Shown here piece after piece: positions 24,386 to 31,746 of a stretch of DNA of 31,888 bases. The notes below the pieces were generated by a model. It ran no database searches. It had not been told where the DNA came from and saw only the letters and a program-made list of their open reading frames with translations. This DNA comes from DATJHM01 sp035493895 (GTDB taxonomy: Bacteria; Chloroflexota; Ktedonobacteria; Ktedonobacterales; Ktedonobacteraceae). Each line of letters begins with the position of its first letter. Position 1 is the first letter of the stretch. Location of the stretch: assembly GCA_035493895.1 (NCBI GenBank), contig DATJHM010000203.1, positions 1 through 31,888 on the forward strand, written 5' to 3'. The translations under genes were made by a program, and so were the position numbers.

Positions 24386-25207
24386 CTAACAGGAAAAGCT
24401 AAGAAAATTTCCGCCTGCATTTATGAGAGCCCCAGGAACGACAAAATGAATAGAGCCGCTCGTTGGGCAACTTTTACCAGGAATTGTAACAGTCACCTTC
24501 TGTGATTTACCGAGAGCGAGCGTGCCATTGCTCGGCGAGAACCTGACACCTGCAATATCGGATGATGCTACCCAGTGCTCATTGAGATGAACGCCATTTA
24601 TAGTGTGAGCAGTCACCGTCACAACGCAGGTCCAATTTCCTTTATGCGTACAAGAGGTGTTACTAAAACTGTAAGCATTCGGCGTTGCAAAGACCTGTGC
24701 ACAAATGACAGGCACAGAAATTGTATTAGCAAGGCCTTTAAAAGTGACCGTCGCAGCCGAACTACATGTTACGCCACCGTTAGTAGTGAGAAGCTGCACA
24801 GTCACGCTCTTGCCGGGGGCAATGCTGCCAGAGGCAGGCGACAGATAATAAGTTGTATCGCTCGTAGAGCCAGTCCAGTGCAAGGTCTGTGATTTACTTG
24901 TGTTCTTCAGCGTAAAGGGGCAATTTGTTGCGTACTGTACTCCCCCATGTGAGTCTAACCCACAATGAGTAAAGTTGTTGACATAACCAGAAGGACTTAC
25001 AGTAAAACGAGCCTTATTCTGAAGGCCAGCAGCATGCGTCTGCCCGGGCTGAGCGAACTGAGACACAAGAGCAAAAGCGCCGCCCACGATAACGACCGCG
25101 AGCATGAGCCCCATGAGCAAAAACGGTTTGCGACTTTTGACAACCTGATGTGCGCTCGTAGCGACAGGCTGTTCCATCTGAGATTCATCCGAATTGAAGT
25201 GAGACAT
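24386..25207 (-). CDS. Membrane-anchored paralogue of the kinase ectodomain (no kinase)
   Basis: This has 273 residues. The short cytoplasmic tail carries K/R at 24-27, a membrane helix at about 28-49, and possible signal-peptidase sequence THAAG at 57-61, so it is either anchored or secreted. The rest is a two-domain, Ig-like, cysteine-rich module. Cysteines at 82, 96, 148, 169, 186, 194, 247 and 273 correspond one-for-one with the eight in the neighbouring kinase, and shared strings include DSHGGV/ESHGGV, LSPASGSIAPG/LSPSSGFIAPG, SVPVICAQ/VVPVLCTQ and SFSNTSC/DFSNSNC. Both proteins end exactly at a Cys. It lacks the long Thr/Pro stalk. The ribosome site AAGGAG is about 12 bases from the ATG. 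It lies upstream of the kinase gene on the same strand but is separated by a terminator. A co-receptor, decoy or ligand role is possible. Confidence 0.88.
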   Translation of the reverse strand: MSHFNSDESQMEQPVATSAHQVVKSRKPFLLMGLMLAVVIVGGAFALVSQFAQPGQTHAAGLQNKARFTVSPSGYVNNFTHCGLDSHGGVQYATNCPFTLKNTSKSQTLHWTGSTSDTTYYLSPASGSIAPGKSVTVQLLTTNGGVTCSSAATVTFKGLANTISVPVICAQVFATPNAYSFSNTSCTHKGNWTCVVTVTAHTINGVHLNEHWVASSDIAGVRFSPSNGTLALGKSQKVTVTIPGKSCPTSGSIHFVVPGALINAGGNFLSFSC

Positions 25208-25469
25208 ACTACAACGTTTCTCCTTATTTGTTTACATTGGGAAAGTTGCTATTTGACCCTATGTCAGAGTCAGCTTTCCCACGAAGTAATGGGATAGCGA
25301 TGACTCGCGCCGCGTAGTATACTATGATTTACGGGATGGTGAGTCATAGCCAATGTCTTCCACAAAGGAGTATATTCACCATTCCATAATAATTCTGTGA
25401 GCTACTACACTTTTTTAACGCAGTATGAAAAAGAGATGAGATCTCGTGAATAGAAAGAGGGAAAAACGC

Positions 25470-26117
25470 TCAAGAGGATTGTAGCGTCCCTAAGAAATTA
25501 GCAATTATGACCTGCACCTCTTCCAGACGTCCCTGAAAAAAGTGGTCGGCCCCCTGCACCGTAATCATACTTTTGGGAGCGGGCACCTGCTCAAACCATT
25601 GTTGAGTCAGATCATAGGGAGCCAGCTCATCCTCAGTGCCATGAATAAAAAGCTTGGGTTTATGGCACCCGCTCAACGTATCATGCTCAAACCAGCGGGC
25701 AGGTGTGCCCAGGCCAATCATCGCATGGACGCGATCGTCCGCAGCGGCAACACGCAAGCCAACAAACGCGCCAAAGGAGAAGCCAGCAATAATCGCAGGC
25801 ACACCTGGATAGCGTCGACTGAGAAATTCCAGCGCGAAGCGTACATCTTCCATCTCTCCGCGCCCTTCATCATACGTACCAGTACTACGGCCCACGCCAC
25901 GAAAATTGAAGCGGAGGGCGGGAATGCCTTCAGCCTGAAGCGCCTGCGCGACCTTAAAAACGACCTTATTATGCATCATACCGCCATATAACGGATGTGG
26001 ATGACAGACCACACTCACAAAATGCGGCTGCGCCCCTTCCTCCTCTGGTTTCAAGATTCCTTCCAGAAAGCCCTGAGCAGTCGGAATATTCACATGTAAA
26101 ATCTGATTGCTTACCAT
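25470..26117 (-). CDS. Alpha/beta hydrolase (COG2945-like)
   Basis: This has 215 residues, compact for the fold, with no lid insertion. The N-terminal core has VVCHPHPLYGGMMHN, a family hallmark in which the histidines flank the oxyanion region, then FNFRGVGRSTG. The nucleophile elbow is GFSFGAF (about 117-123), the acid is the aspartate in HGTEDELAP, and the histidine is in GADHFF. These indicate a working esterase/peptidase-like triad. COG2945-type enzymes are small, soluble and of uncharacterised substrate; related proteins are often called prolyl oligopeptidase-like or dienelactone hydrolase-like. It starts with GAGAGATATT before the ATG. It is upstream of the ectodomain gene on the same strand but 262 bases away, so there is no clear operon. 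The gap 25208-25469 holds no gene I can see. Confidence 0.88.
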   Translation of the reverse strand: MVSNQILHVNIPTAQGFLEGILKPEEEGAQPHFVSVVCHPHPLYGGMMHNKVVFKVAQALQAEGIPALRFNFRGVGRSTGTYDEGRGEMEDVRFALEFLSRRYPGVPAIIAGFSFGAFVGLRVAAADDRVHAMIGLGTPARWFEHDTLSGCHKPKLFIHGTEDELAPYDLTQQWFEQVPAPKSMITVQGADHFFQGRLEEVQVIIANFLGTLQSS

Positions 26118-26343
26118 AATATCTCTCTATCCTATCCGTCTTGATCGTGCCCATTTCCAGAGAGAAGAGGCCCTTTACCCAGGCTCGTCAATTCGACCAC
26201 TCCAGATATATAGATGACACGTATATGAGAATTCTACCACATACATTTTATTTGTATAGATTGGAAGTCCGATCTCAACCTGCAATTCCTCTTAAATACG
26301 GCTTTTACGGAATACTTGAAGCAGCATGAGAAAGAGTTTATAA

Positions 26344-26355
26344 TATAACGTTATA
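26344..26355. promoter_or_regulatory. Perfect 12-bp palindrome in divergent control region
   Basis: TATAACGTTATA lies in the 488-base AT-rich gap between the divergent hydrolase and thymidylate kinase genes. It could be an operator; no convincing -35/-10 pair is adjacent. Nothing else recognisable is in the gap. Confidence 0.35.
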
Positions 26356-26605
26356 CAATATTTCTCCTCTTTCATAAGGTAAAATACTGTAGCGTTCAGA
26401 CTCATATACGACCTCTGCCTGCCGATAAATAAAGAGAGTATACTAATCTCTAAGGATAGCTTTGCAGCGCATTGAGCAGTTAACCAAAAGAACTAGCCAG
26501 CATATTTCGTAAATACCGCAGTTTTGGTGAGAGATGCAGTTACACAGGAACTTACATCCATACAGATAGAGTTTACATTTTTGTATTGTGGTAAAGGATT
26601 TGCAC

Positions 26606-27328
26606 ATGGAAACATATGGGTTACATCAATATCCTGGGCGTCTGTTTGTCGTAGAGGGAGTTGATGGTTCTGGCAAAAGTACACAGATTGCGCTTCTGCG
26701 CCAATGGCTCATCAGTGAAGGGTATGCCGTTTTCTTTAGCGAATGGAACTCTTCGCCGCTCGTAAAAAAAACGACCAGTCGAGGAAAGAAAAAACAGCTC
26801 TTGACGCCCACCACATTCAGTCTGATCCACGCCACAGATTTTGCCGATCGTACTGAGAGAGACATTATTCCCCCGCTCAAAGCCGGTGCAATCGTGCTGG
26901 CAGATCGTTATATCTACACGGCCTATGCGCGTGATGTAGCGCGTGGCGTAGATCGTCAGTGGGTACGCGAATTGTACCAGTTCGCCGTGAAGCCGACGCT
27001 GGCCTTCTATTATCGTGTTCCCCTGGAGGTATCACTGAGCCGCATACTGACCGGGCGAACGGAACTAAAATACTACGAAGCAGGCATGGATCTGGGTTTA
27101 AGCAGTGATCCCCACGAAAGTTTTCGGCTCTTTCAGCAGCGGATAGTATCCGAGTATGAATCTATGATCGATGAATTTGATCTTACCGTCATGAATGCAA
27201 TATTACCCATTCCAGAGCAGCAACGTCGCATGCGCAAGCTTGTCGAACCATATCTGCAAGGCGTCAGGCGTCTACGCACACCAGCGCCACAGGCAGAAAA
27301 AGTCAGTTCGACCGGAGAACTTTCTTGA
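26606..27328 (+). CDS. Thymidylate kinase-like P-loop kinase
   Basis: The ATG at 26606 has AAAGGA seven bases upstream and gives 240 residues; the GTG at 26588 is a less likely start. The P-loop is EGVDGSGKST (17-26) with the invariant lysine K24. The nucleotide-base region reads HATDFADR and the DRY motif LADRYIYTAYARD is complete. Between the P-loop and DFADR lies WNSSPLVKKTTSRGKKK, a basic stretch replacing the TREPGG segment of standard dTMP kinase, which normally places the dTMP-binding arginine. So this is a variant member and may use a different monophosphate or acceptor; calling it dTMP kinase is tentative. A related gene follows 82 bases later. C-terminal residues 215-240 are polar and probably disordered. 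Confidence 0.82.
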   Translation: METYGLHQYPGRLFVVEGVDGSGKSTQIALLRQWLISEGYAVFFSEWNSSPLVKKTTSRGKKKQLLTPTTFSLIHATDFADRTERDIIPPLKAGAIVLADRYIYTAYARDVARGVDRQWVRELYQFAVKPTLAFYYRVPLEVSLSRILTGRTELKYYEAGMDLGLSSDPHESFRLFQQRIVSEYESMIDEFDLTVMNAILPIPEQQRRMRKLVEPYLQGVRRLRTPAPQAEKVSSTGELS

Positions 27329-27410
27329 TTGAGAAGTAGCTTTCATGCCTCCTGTTATAAGATCAGATACAAGAGAGATACTCGTAACCACAGACAGTAA
27401 GAGGGAGCTT

Positions 27411-28106
27411 ATGACAAAACTAGCATTTTATGGGATTGACGCCATCAAAGTGCGTGCCAGTGATGAAGTCTTACCAGGACGTCTCATTGTTATTGAGGGC
27501 ACTGACGGCGTTGGGCGTACCACACAATTAAACCTGTTGCGCCCCTGGCTTGAAAGTCTTGGCTATGCCGTCATCGATACCGAACTGACACGTTCGTATC
27601 TGGCGGGCGTGGGTCTGAAGCAGGCCAAGGCAGGCCATACCCTGGGACCAATCACCTTAAATCTTTTTTACGCGACTGATTTTGCCGACCGTTTCGAGAG
27701 CCAGATCCTTCCCGCCCTGCGCGCAGGCTTCATCGTGCTCACGGATCGTTACATCTATTCATTGATGGCGCGTGCCCTGGTGCGCGGAGCTGATGCGCAC
27801 TGGCTCCGCTCCATCTATGGTCTCGCCCTGCAACCGGACATCACCTTCTACTTAAATATTTCGCTTCAGGATTTAGTACCGCGTGTTTTACAGCGTGGTG
27901 GCTTTGAATACTGGGAATCGGGTATGGATATGCGGCTGGGGCCTGATCTTTACGATTGCTTTATGCGCTACCAGACGCTCCTCCTGAACGAATTTAAGCA
28001 TATGGTCCAGCCCTACAACTTTCAAGTGATCGATGCATCACTGGCAGCCGATCAGATCATCGAGCAGCTCAAACAACAGATCATGCCACTCCTGCCACAT
28101 GGGTAG
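27411..28106 (+). CDS. Thymidylate kinase-like protein with K-to-R P-loop
   Basis: I chose the ATG at 27411, preceded by GAGGGAGCTT, giving 231 residues; an ATG at 27345 would add 22. It resembles the upstream kinase throughout: PGRLIVIEGTDG, YATDFADR, LTDRYIYSLMAR, ESGMDMRLGPDLYD. The difference is in the P-loop: GVGRTT (33-38), so the lysine that contacts ATP beta/gamma-phosphates is R36 (codon CGT at 27516-27518). In P-loop kinases Lys-to-Arg changes usually lower or abolish catalysis, though binding may persist. It may be a pseudoenzyme pairing with its neighbour, or an enzyme with altered nucleotide preference. Its frame is intact, so it is not simply decaying. It is convergent with the DUF6939-like gene 31 bases away. 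Confidence 0.8.
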   Translation: MTKLAFYGIDAIKVRASDEVLPGRLIVIEGTDGVGRTTQLNLLRPWLESLGYAVIDTELTRSYLAGVGLKQAKAGHTLGPITLNLFYATDFADRFESQILPALRAGFIVLTDRYIYSLMARALVRGADAHWLRSIYGLALQPDITFYLNISLQDLVPRVLQRGGFEYWESGMDMRLGPDLYDCFMRYQTLLLNEFKHMVQPYNFQVIDASLAADQIIEQLKQQIMPLLPHG

Positions 28107-28137
28107 AAGTGGGGAGACAATTATAGGATCTTCTCTG

Positions 28138-28692
28138 TTATCTGGACGGCCATGCTCCTTCTATATAACACTTGATCAGCGAGGCATGCGACAGCGGGCT
28201 TGAAGTATCATTGACGTCACTATTCGTCTCATAATCCAGCACTATCACAGTCTGTTCTGTCGCTAGCCGCCGCAACTCAGTAATCTCCTGCTGAAGACAG
28301 TGTTCCAATACCCAGAGATAGCTCGGCAAATAAAGCGCATAGCGCGCTTCAAGATATGGCAAAAGCGCCTCTCCATGCACGCCCTGGCGATGACCAAGCA
28401 CCTGACCGAACGTACGAGCTGAACGCTTTAATCCTTTCATGCGCGTTTTCGTGAACTTGCCGGTATCAACATCAGCCTGGACAAAGACCTTCAATCCCTG
28501 CCAGATACCTTCAACGCTGGCACTGACATAATCGGGCGAGAAGGGTACCGGAATATCACCGTGCGGGTAAAATGGACTGAAGCGCACCCACGGCTCTGGT
28601 CCCTTCGAGGTTACATCTAGAACGGGCACATCTCCGAAGCGCTTTTGTATGCTCGGGTAAGTAGTGTTGTGATGCAGAACAATAATAGCCAT
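28138..28692 (-). CDS. DUF6939-like conserved protein
   Basis: This predicts 184 residues from the ATG at 28692, which has AAGGGAG a few bases upstream; the ATG five codons earlier overlaps that site. Conserved-looking strings are VTSKGPEPWVRFSPFYPHGDIPVPFSP (split here as VTSKGPEPWVRF and SPFYPHGDIPVPFSP), SVEGIWQGLKVF, MKGLKR, VLGHRQGV and DYETN near the end. I recall such strings from a family of unknown function now labelled DUF6939, but did not search. No membrane or signal sequence is present. The dense invariant-looking Pro/Gly/His/Asp residues suggest an enzyme rather than a structural protein; no reaction can be stated. It sits between the kinase pair and the ribosomal block, downstream of the latter's terminator. 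Confidence 0.7.
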   Translation of the reverse strand: MAIIVLHHNTTYPSIQKRFGDVPVLDVTSKGPEPWVRFSPFYPHGDIPVPFSPDYVSASVEGIWQGLKVFVQADVDTGKFTKTRMKGLKRSARTFGQVLGHRQGVHGEALLPYLEARYALYLPSYLWVLEHCLQQEITELRRLATEQTVIVLDYETNSDVNDTSSPLSHASLIKCYIEGAWPSR

Positions 28693-28799
28693 TTTTGCTC
28701 CCTTCATACTTATGTATATGCTATGTTTCTTAGATACGACATAAAGGGGGTAATGAAAGGCCAGAAATAGGAGAAATGGCAGAATAGAGACGTGTACAG

Positions 28800-28840
28800 C
28801 AAAAAACTCCGAGACAGGCTGTCTCGGAGTTTTCTTATTT
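28800..28840. terminator. Bidirectional terminator closing the rplK-rplA block
   Basis: ACTCCGAGACAG (28806-28817) and CTGTCTCGGAGT (28819-28830) are perfect inverses around one base. Five A residues precede and a T-rich stretch follows, so both strands read as hairpin plus T-tract. It starts 28 bases after the rplA stop. Confidence 0.9.
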
Positions 28841-28857
28841 GCTTTATGCGCGTGTGA

Positions 28858-29565
28858 TTACGCCTGAGGCCTCAAAGCGAGAGCCGAAGGCACATCCAGG
28901 CGAATGCTGGGCGACATCGTCGAAGAGAGCACAACACTCTTCACATAGATGCCCTTGGCACCAGATGGGCGGGCACGTACGACAGCATCTACCACCGAAC
29001 TGATATTCGAAAGCAGAGCATTCTCGCTGAACGAGAGCTTCCCGGCTGGAATATGCAGGAGAGCCGTCTTATCGACGCGGAACTCAACACGACCAGCTTT
29101 CACTTCCTGGATCGTCTTTGCAACGTCGAACGTAATCGTACCGGCCTTCGGGCTAGGCATCAGACCGCGAGGTCCAAGCTTCTTACCAAGACGGCCAACT
29201 TTACCCATCACATCGGGGGTTGCAATTGCCACATCGAACCCGAACCAGTCGCCTTCGATCTGCTTAATCACATCATCAAGGCCCACGAAATCAGCGCCAG
29301 CCGACTCCGCCTCAGAGACCTTTTCGCCCTGGGCAAATACCAGGACCTTCACTTCTTTACCAGTGCCAGCTGGCAACATTGCCACACCACGAACCTGCTG
29401 GTCCGCATGGCGTGGATCAACACCGAGCCGCATATGCACCTCGACCGTAGGGTCAAATTTGACATAATTGAGCTTTTTGAGGAGAGAGATAGCTTCCTGG
29501 GGCTCATAAAGCTTCGTCTCTTCGACGAGTTTCGCGGCCTCCAGATATTTTTTACCGTGTGCCAT
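28858..29565 (-). CDS. rplA: 50S ribosomal protein L1
   Basis: This has 235 residues, the normal length. L1 binds 23S rRNA at the mobile L1 stalk near the E site and, in many bacteria, represses its own operon by binding its mRNA. Typical strings are visible: HGKKYLEA at the start, FDPTVEVHMRLGVDPRHADQQVRG, VATPDVMGKVGRLGKKLGPRGLMPSPKAGT, and IYVKSVVLSSTMSPSIRLD at the end. The ATG is preceded by AAGGAGGGC. It lies 118 bases after rplK, with hairpins in the gap, and is followed by a strong terminator rather than by rplJ-rplL, so the usual rplKAJL cluster is split here. Confidence 0.97.
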   Translation of the reverse strand: MAHGKKYLEAAKLVEETKLYEPQEAISLLKKLNYVKFDPTVEVHMRLGVDPRHADQQVRGVAMLPAGTGKEVKVLVFAQGEKVSEAESAGADFVGLDDVIKQIEGDWFGFDVAIATPDVMGKVGRLGKKLGPRGLMPSPKAGTITFDVAKTIQEVKAGRVEFRVDKTALLHIPAGKLSFSENALLSNISSVVDAVVRARPSGAKGIYVKSVVLSSTMSPSIRLDVPSALALRPQA

Positions 29566-29593
29566 AATACATTGCCCTCCTTGAGGCGAAACA

Positions 29594-29680
29594 CCGCAGT
29601 GACTTGCGGGCGAGCAAGACAGAATGCCTGTTCAGCGCCAGCGATTTGCGGCTCAACAGTCCACAGATAGCGGGCTGAAC
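29594..29680 (-). promoter_or_regulatory. Structured rplK-rplA intergenic RNA
   Basis: Two foldings are visible in the 118-base gap: GTTCAGC (29630-29636)/GCTGAAC (29674-29680) around 37 bases, and CCGCA/TGCGG at 29594-29609. L1 is known to bind leader RNA mimicking its 23S site; whether this gap contains such a site I cannot tell. It might instead hide or expose the rplA ribosome site. Confidence 0.4.
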
Positions 29681-29683
29681 GTG

Positions 29684-30106
29684 TTACTCGACAGTGATCC
29701 CCATGCTTCGAGCCGTGCCCTCGATAGTGCGCTCAGCGGCAGCAATATCGTTGACATTGAGATCTTTAATCTTCAGTTCAGCAATCTCGTGCAATTTCTC
29801 GCGCGAGAGCGTGCCAACCTTCGACTTATTGGGGGTAGCAGAGCCCTTATCGACGCCAGCCGCCTGCTTCAACAAGAAGGCAACGGGTGGAGTGCGAGTA
29901 ACAAAAGTGAAAGAGCGATCTTCATAGATCGTGATTTCAGCAGGAATAATCTGACCGGCCTGCTCCTGAGTACGCGCATTGTATTCCTTACAGAACATCA
30001 TAATATTGACGCCGTGAGGACCAAGCGCGGTACCGATCGGGGGTGCTGGATTAGCTTTCCCTGCCGGAATCTGTAGACGGACTACAGCTTTAATACGCTT
30101 TGCCAT
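29684..30106 (-). CDS. rplK: 50S ribosomal protein L11
   Basis: This has 140 residues from the ATG at 30106 (MAKRIKAVV, the family's usual start); the frame extends six codons further without support. L11 forms the GTPase-associated centre with 23S rRNA and is needed for RelA-type stringent signalling where RelA exists. Seen: LQIPAGKANPAPPIGTALGPHGVNIM with the proline-rich hinge of the N-terminal domain, FVTRTPPVAFLLKQAAG, and the C-terminal RNA-binding domain with KVGTLSREKL and GTARSMGITVE. It lies 91 bases downstream of nusG, ahead of rplA, the common order. Confidence 0.97.
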   Translation of the reverse strand: MAKRIKAVVRLQIPAGKANPAPPIGTALGPHGVNIMMFCKEYNARTQEQAGQIIPAEITIYEDRSFTFVTRTPPVAFLLKQAAGVDKGSATPNKSKVGTLSREKLHEIAELKIKDLNVNDIAAAERTIEGTARSMGITVE

Positions 30107-30197
30107 AGTAATTAAGCTCCTCAAAAAAGTTCGCTAATGTCAATCTCTCAAGCGGGTCGAGGCAAGAAGTTATTGGTCCCTGCCACCCACCAGAAGA

Positions 30198-30782
30198 TTA
30201 TATCTTTTCGACCTGGAGAAAATCCAGTACGACTGGAGTTTCGCGACCGAAGAAAGAGACAAGGACAGTCACTTTATTTCGGTCCATATTAATATCGCTG
30301 ACCGTGCCAATAAACTCAGTGAAAGGGCCATCAATGACACGAACGCTCTGGCCTTTAGAGAAACTAATCTTGGCCTTCGGCTTTTCTGTCTCTTTTGTCA
30401 CCTGCTTCAGAATCGTTCTGATCTCATTTTCATGGAGCGGGACCGGCTTGGTGCCGGAACCAACAAAGCTAGTGACACCGGGCGTATTGCGTACAACATA
30501 CCAGGCTTCGTCGCTCATAATCATTTCGACCAGGACATAGCCAGGGAATACTTTACGTTGCACAGTACGCCGCTGTCCCTGTTTAATCTCCACCTCTTCT
30601 TCCATCGGCACAATAATACGGAAGATCTTATTGCGCATATCCATAGAAGCGATACGCGCTTCAAGGTGGCTTTTCACTTTATTCTCGTACCCTGAATAGG
30701 TATGGATCGCATACCAGGCACGTCCTTCACCATTCGCGTTTGCTTCTGGCTGCTCATTCCCACCGGTATGTTCAGTAACCAC
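30198..30782 (-). CDS. nusG: Transcription termination/antitermination factor NusG
   Basis: I place the start at the GTG (30782), because AAGGGG lies seven bases upstream and it gives 194 residues, near the family norm; ATGs further up (30824, 30854) would add a poorly conserved lead. NusG binds RNA polymerase and couples it to ribosomes or Rho. The N-terminal NGN domain begins at AWYAIHTYSGYENKV (about 22-36), has FPGYVLVEM and VRNTPGVTSFVG, and the C-terminal KOW domain has FSKGQSVRVIDGPFTEFIGTVSDI. An acidic N-terminal extension of about 20 residues (EQPEANANGEG) precedes the NGN. It follows secE after a gap of about 200 bases with a GTCGC/GCGAC hairpin at 30931-30945. Confidence 0.95.
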   Translation of the reverse strand: MVTEHTGGNEQPEANANGEGRAWYAIHTYSGYENKVKSHLEARIASMDMRNKIFRIIVPMEEEVEIKQGQRRTVQRKVFPGYVLVEMIMSDEAWYVVRNTPGVTSFVGSGTKPVPLHENEIRTILKQVTKETEKPKAKISFSKGQSVRVIDGPFTEFIGTVSDINMDRNKVTVLVSFFGRETPVVLDFLQVEKI

Positions 30783-30980
30783 AGCAAATCCCCTTATACT
30801 TTCCAGCTCATACCATTCAGCCATCTGAGCCAGTGCTCGCCATACTAGAGGCATGACTGAACTCCGCAAGTTCGCACGAAGAGAACGGCGTCTGCGACCG
30901 CTTTTAGCGCAATGAAAAGCAATCAGTAACGTCGCCTATTGCGACTGACCATCAGCTCAAACGAAGTGAGCGACATCATG

Positions 30981-31376
30981 TTAGCTTCCGCCGCTAATAA
31001 GAAGGAAGAGATGATATAACCCGAAGTCGGCAAGGGCCAGAATTATCGCAACCACAGCGGACAATAACAGAACCATAAAGGTCATATTTCTGGCTTCGTT
31101 AAACGTTGGCCAGGTCACTTTATGCCGTAATTCATAGTAGGCCTCAAAGATGAAGCGGCCTATTCGATTATTACGCAAGCGCGCTTGTAAGGTCGGCCCT
31201 TTGGTTTCACGTCGCGTGGGCCGGCTCTCTTGTTTGGGCTGTTCTTTCCGTGTCTCGCGAGCGGCTCTGGCAGGCGTCTCTTTTGTAGACGTACGTGCCC
31301 TGGCCTCAACAGCTGGCTCAGATACCTGCTGAACTCGGCTCGCATTTTTCTTCTTGTCGGCCATTTTGTTTGCCAC
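30981..31376 (-). CDS. secE: Preprotein translocase subunit SecE
   Basis: SecE clamps SecY in the Sec channel. I chose the GTG at 31376, with AAAGG six bases upstream (131 residues); an ATG at 31364 is also possible and a TTG at 31382 overlaps the ribosome site. The first 68 residues are very polar and basic/acidic (many R, K, E, T), an extension beyond the 60-70-residue Gram-positive SecE. The conserved SecE core follows: FIFEAYYELRHKVTWPTFNEARNMT, with the K-V-x-W-P amphipathic motif, then one membrane helix (FMVLLLSAVVAIILALADFGLYHLFLLI). It sits between rpmG and nusG, the classic order. Confidence 0.94.
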   Translation of the reverse strand: MANKMADKKKNASRVQQVSEPAVEARARTSTKETPARAARETRKEQPKQESRPTRRETKGPTLQARLRNNRIGRFIFEAYYELRHKVTWPTFNEARNMTFMVLLLSAVVAIILALADFGLYHLFLLISGGS

Positions 31377-31443
31377 GTTCAACCTTTCTTATCAGTAGTG
31401 ACTGCCACTAGCACAAGCACTAGCAAGGTAGGATCCTACGATG

Positions 31444-31614
31444 TTACTTAGTCTCACGATGAGGCGCACGCACGCGGCAGGTGGTGCAAAACTTCTTGAG
31501 CTCAAGGCGCTCTGGATTATTCTTCTTGTTCTTAGAGGTGGTATAGTTGCGGCTTTTGCAGGTTGTGCAAGCCAGCGATACCACAATGCGATTCTCTTTG
31601 CCTTTACTAGCCAT
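31444..31614 (-). CDS. rpmG: 50S ribosomal protein L33
   Basis: This is a 56-residue gene, easily missed because of its length. It begins MASKGKENRIVVSLACTTC and ends RAPHRETK. Two CxxC pairs (ACTTC near residue 16-19, FCTTC in the second half) form the zinc-binding C+ type of L33. The N-N-P-E-R-L-E-L-K-K-F segment is typical of the family. It lies 67 bases upstream of secE, with tuf beyond; the tuf-rpmG-secE-nusG order is widespread. The ribosome site is GGAGAG. Confidence 0.95.
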   Translation of the reverse strand: MASKGKENRIVVSLACTTCKSRNYTTSKNKKNNPERLELKKFCTTCRVRAPHRETK

Positions 31615-31699
31615 TTTTCTCTCCGTTCATGTATTAGGGCCTGGCTTGCCGTTACGTAGCTAGCTTTCCGGCTAGCCTCATTGACGATTTCTAACATGT

Positions 31700-31734
31700 G
31701 TGCTGGCAAGCGCAAAAACTACACTCGCCAGCAC
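31700..31734 (-). terminator. Hairpin after tuf
   Basis: GTGCTGGC (31700-31707) and GCCAGCAC (31727-31734) form an 8-bp stem with a 19-base loop, just after the tuf stop. There is no clear U-tract, so it may partly end or process the tuf transcript. A second small stem GCTAGC/GCTAGC lies at 31659-31676. No tRNA gene was found in the 132-base gap to rpmG. Confidence 0.4.
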
Positions 31735-31746
31735 GTCAAATGTGAT

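Noticed and set aside
31615..31746. A tRNA-Trp gene, often found between tuf and secE
   Set aside because: Only short hairpins are present; no cloverleaf or T-loop sequence could be found.
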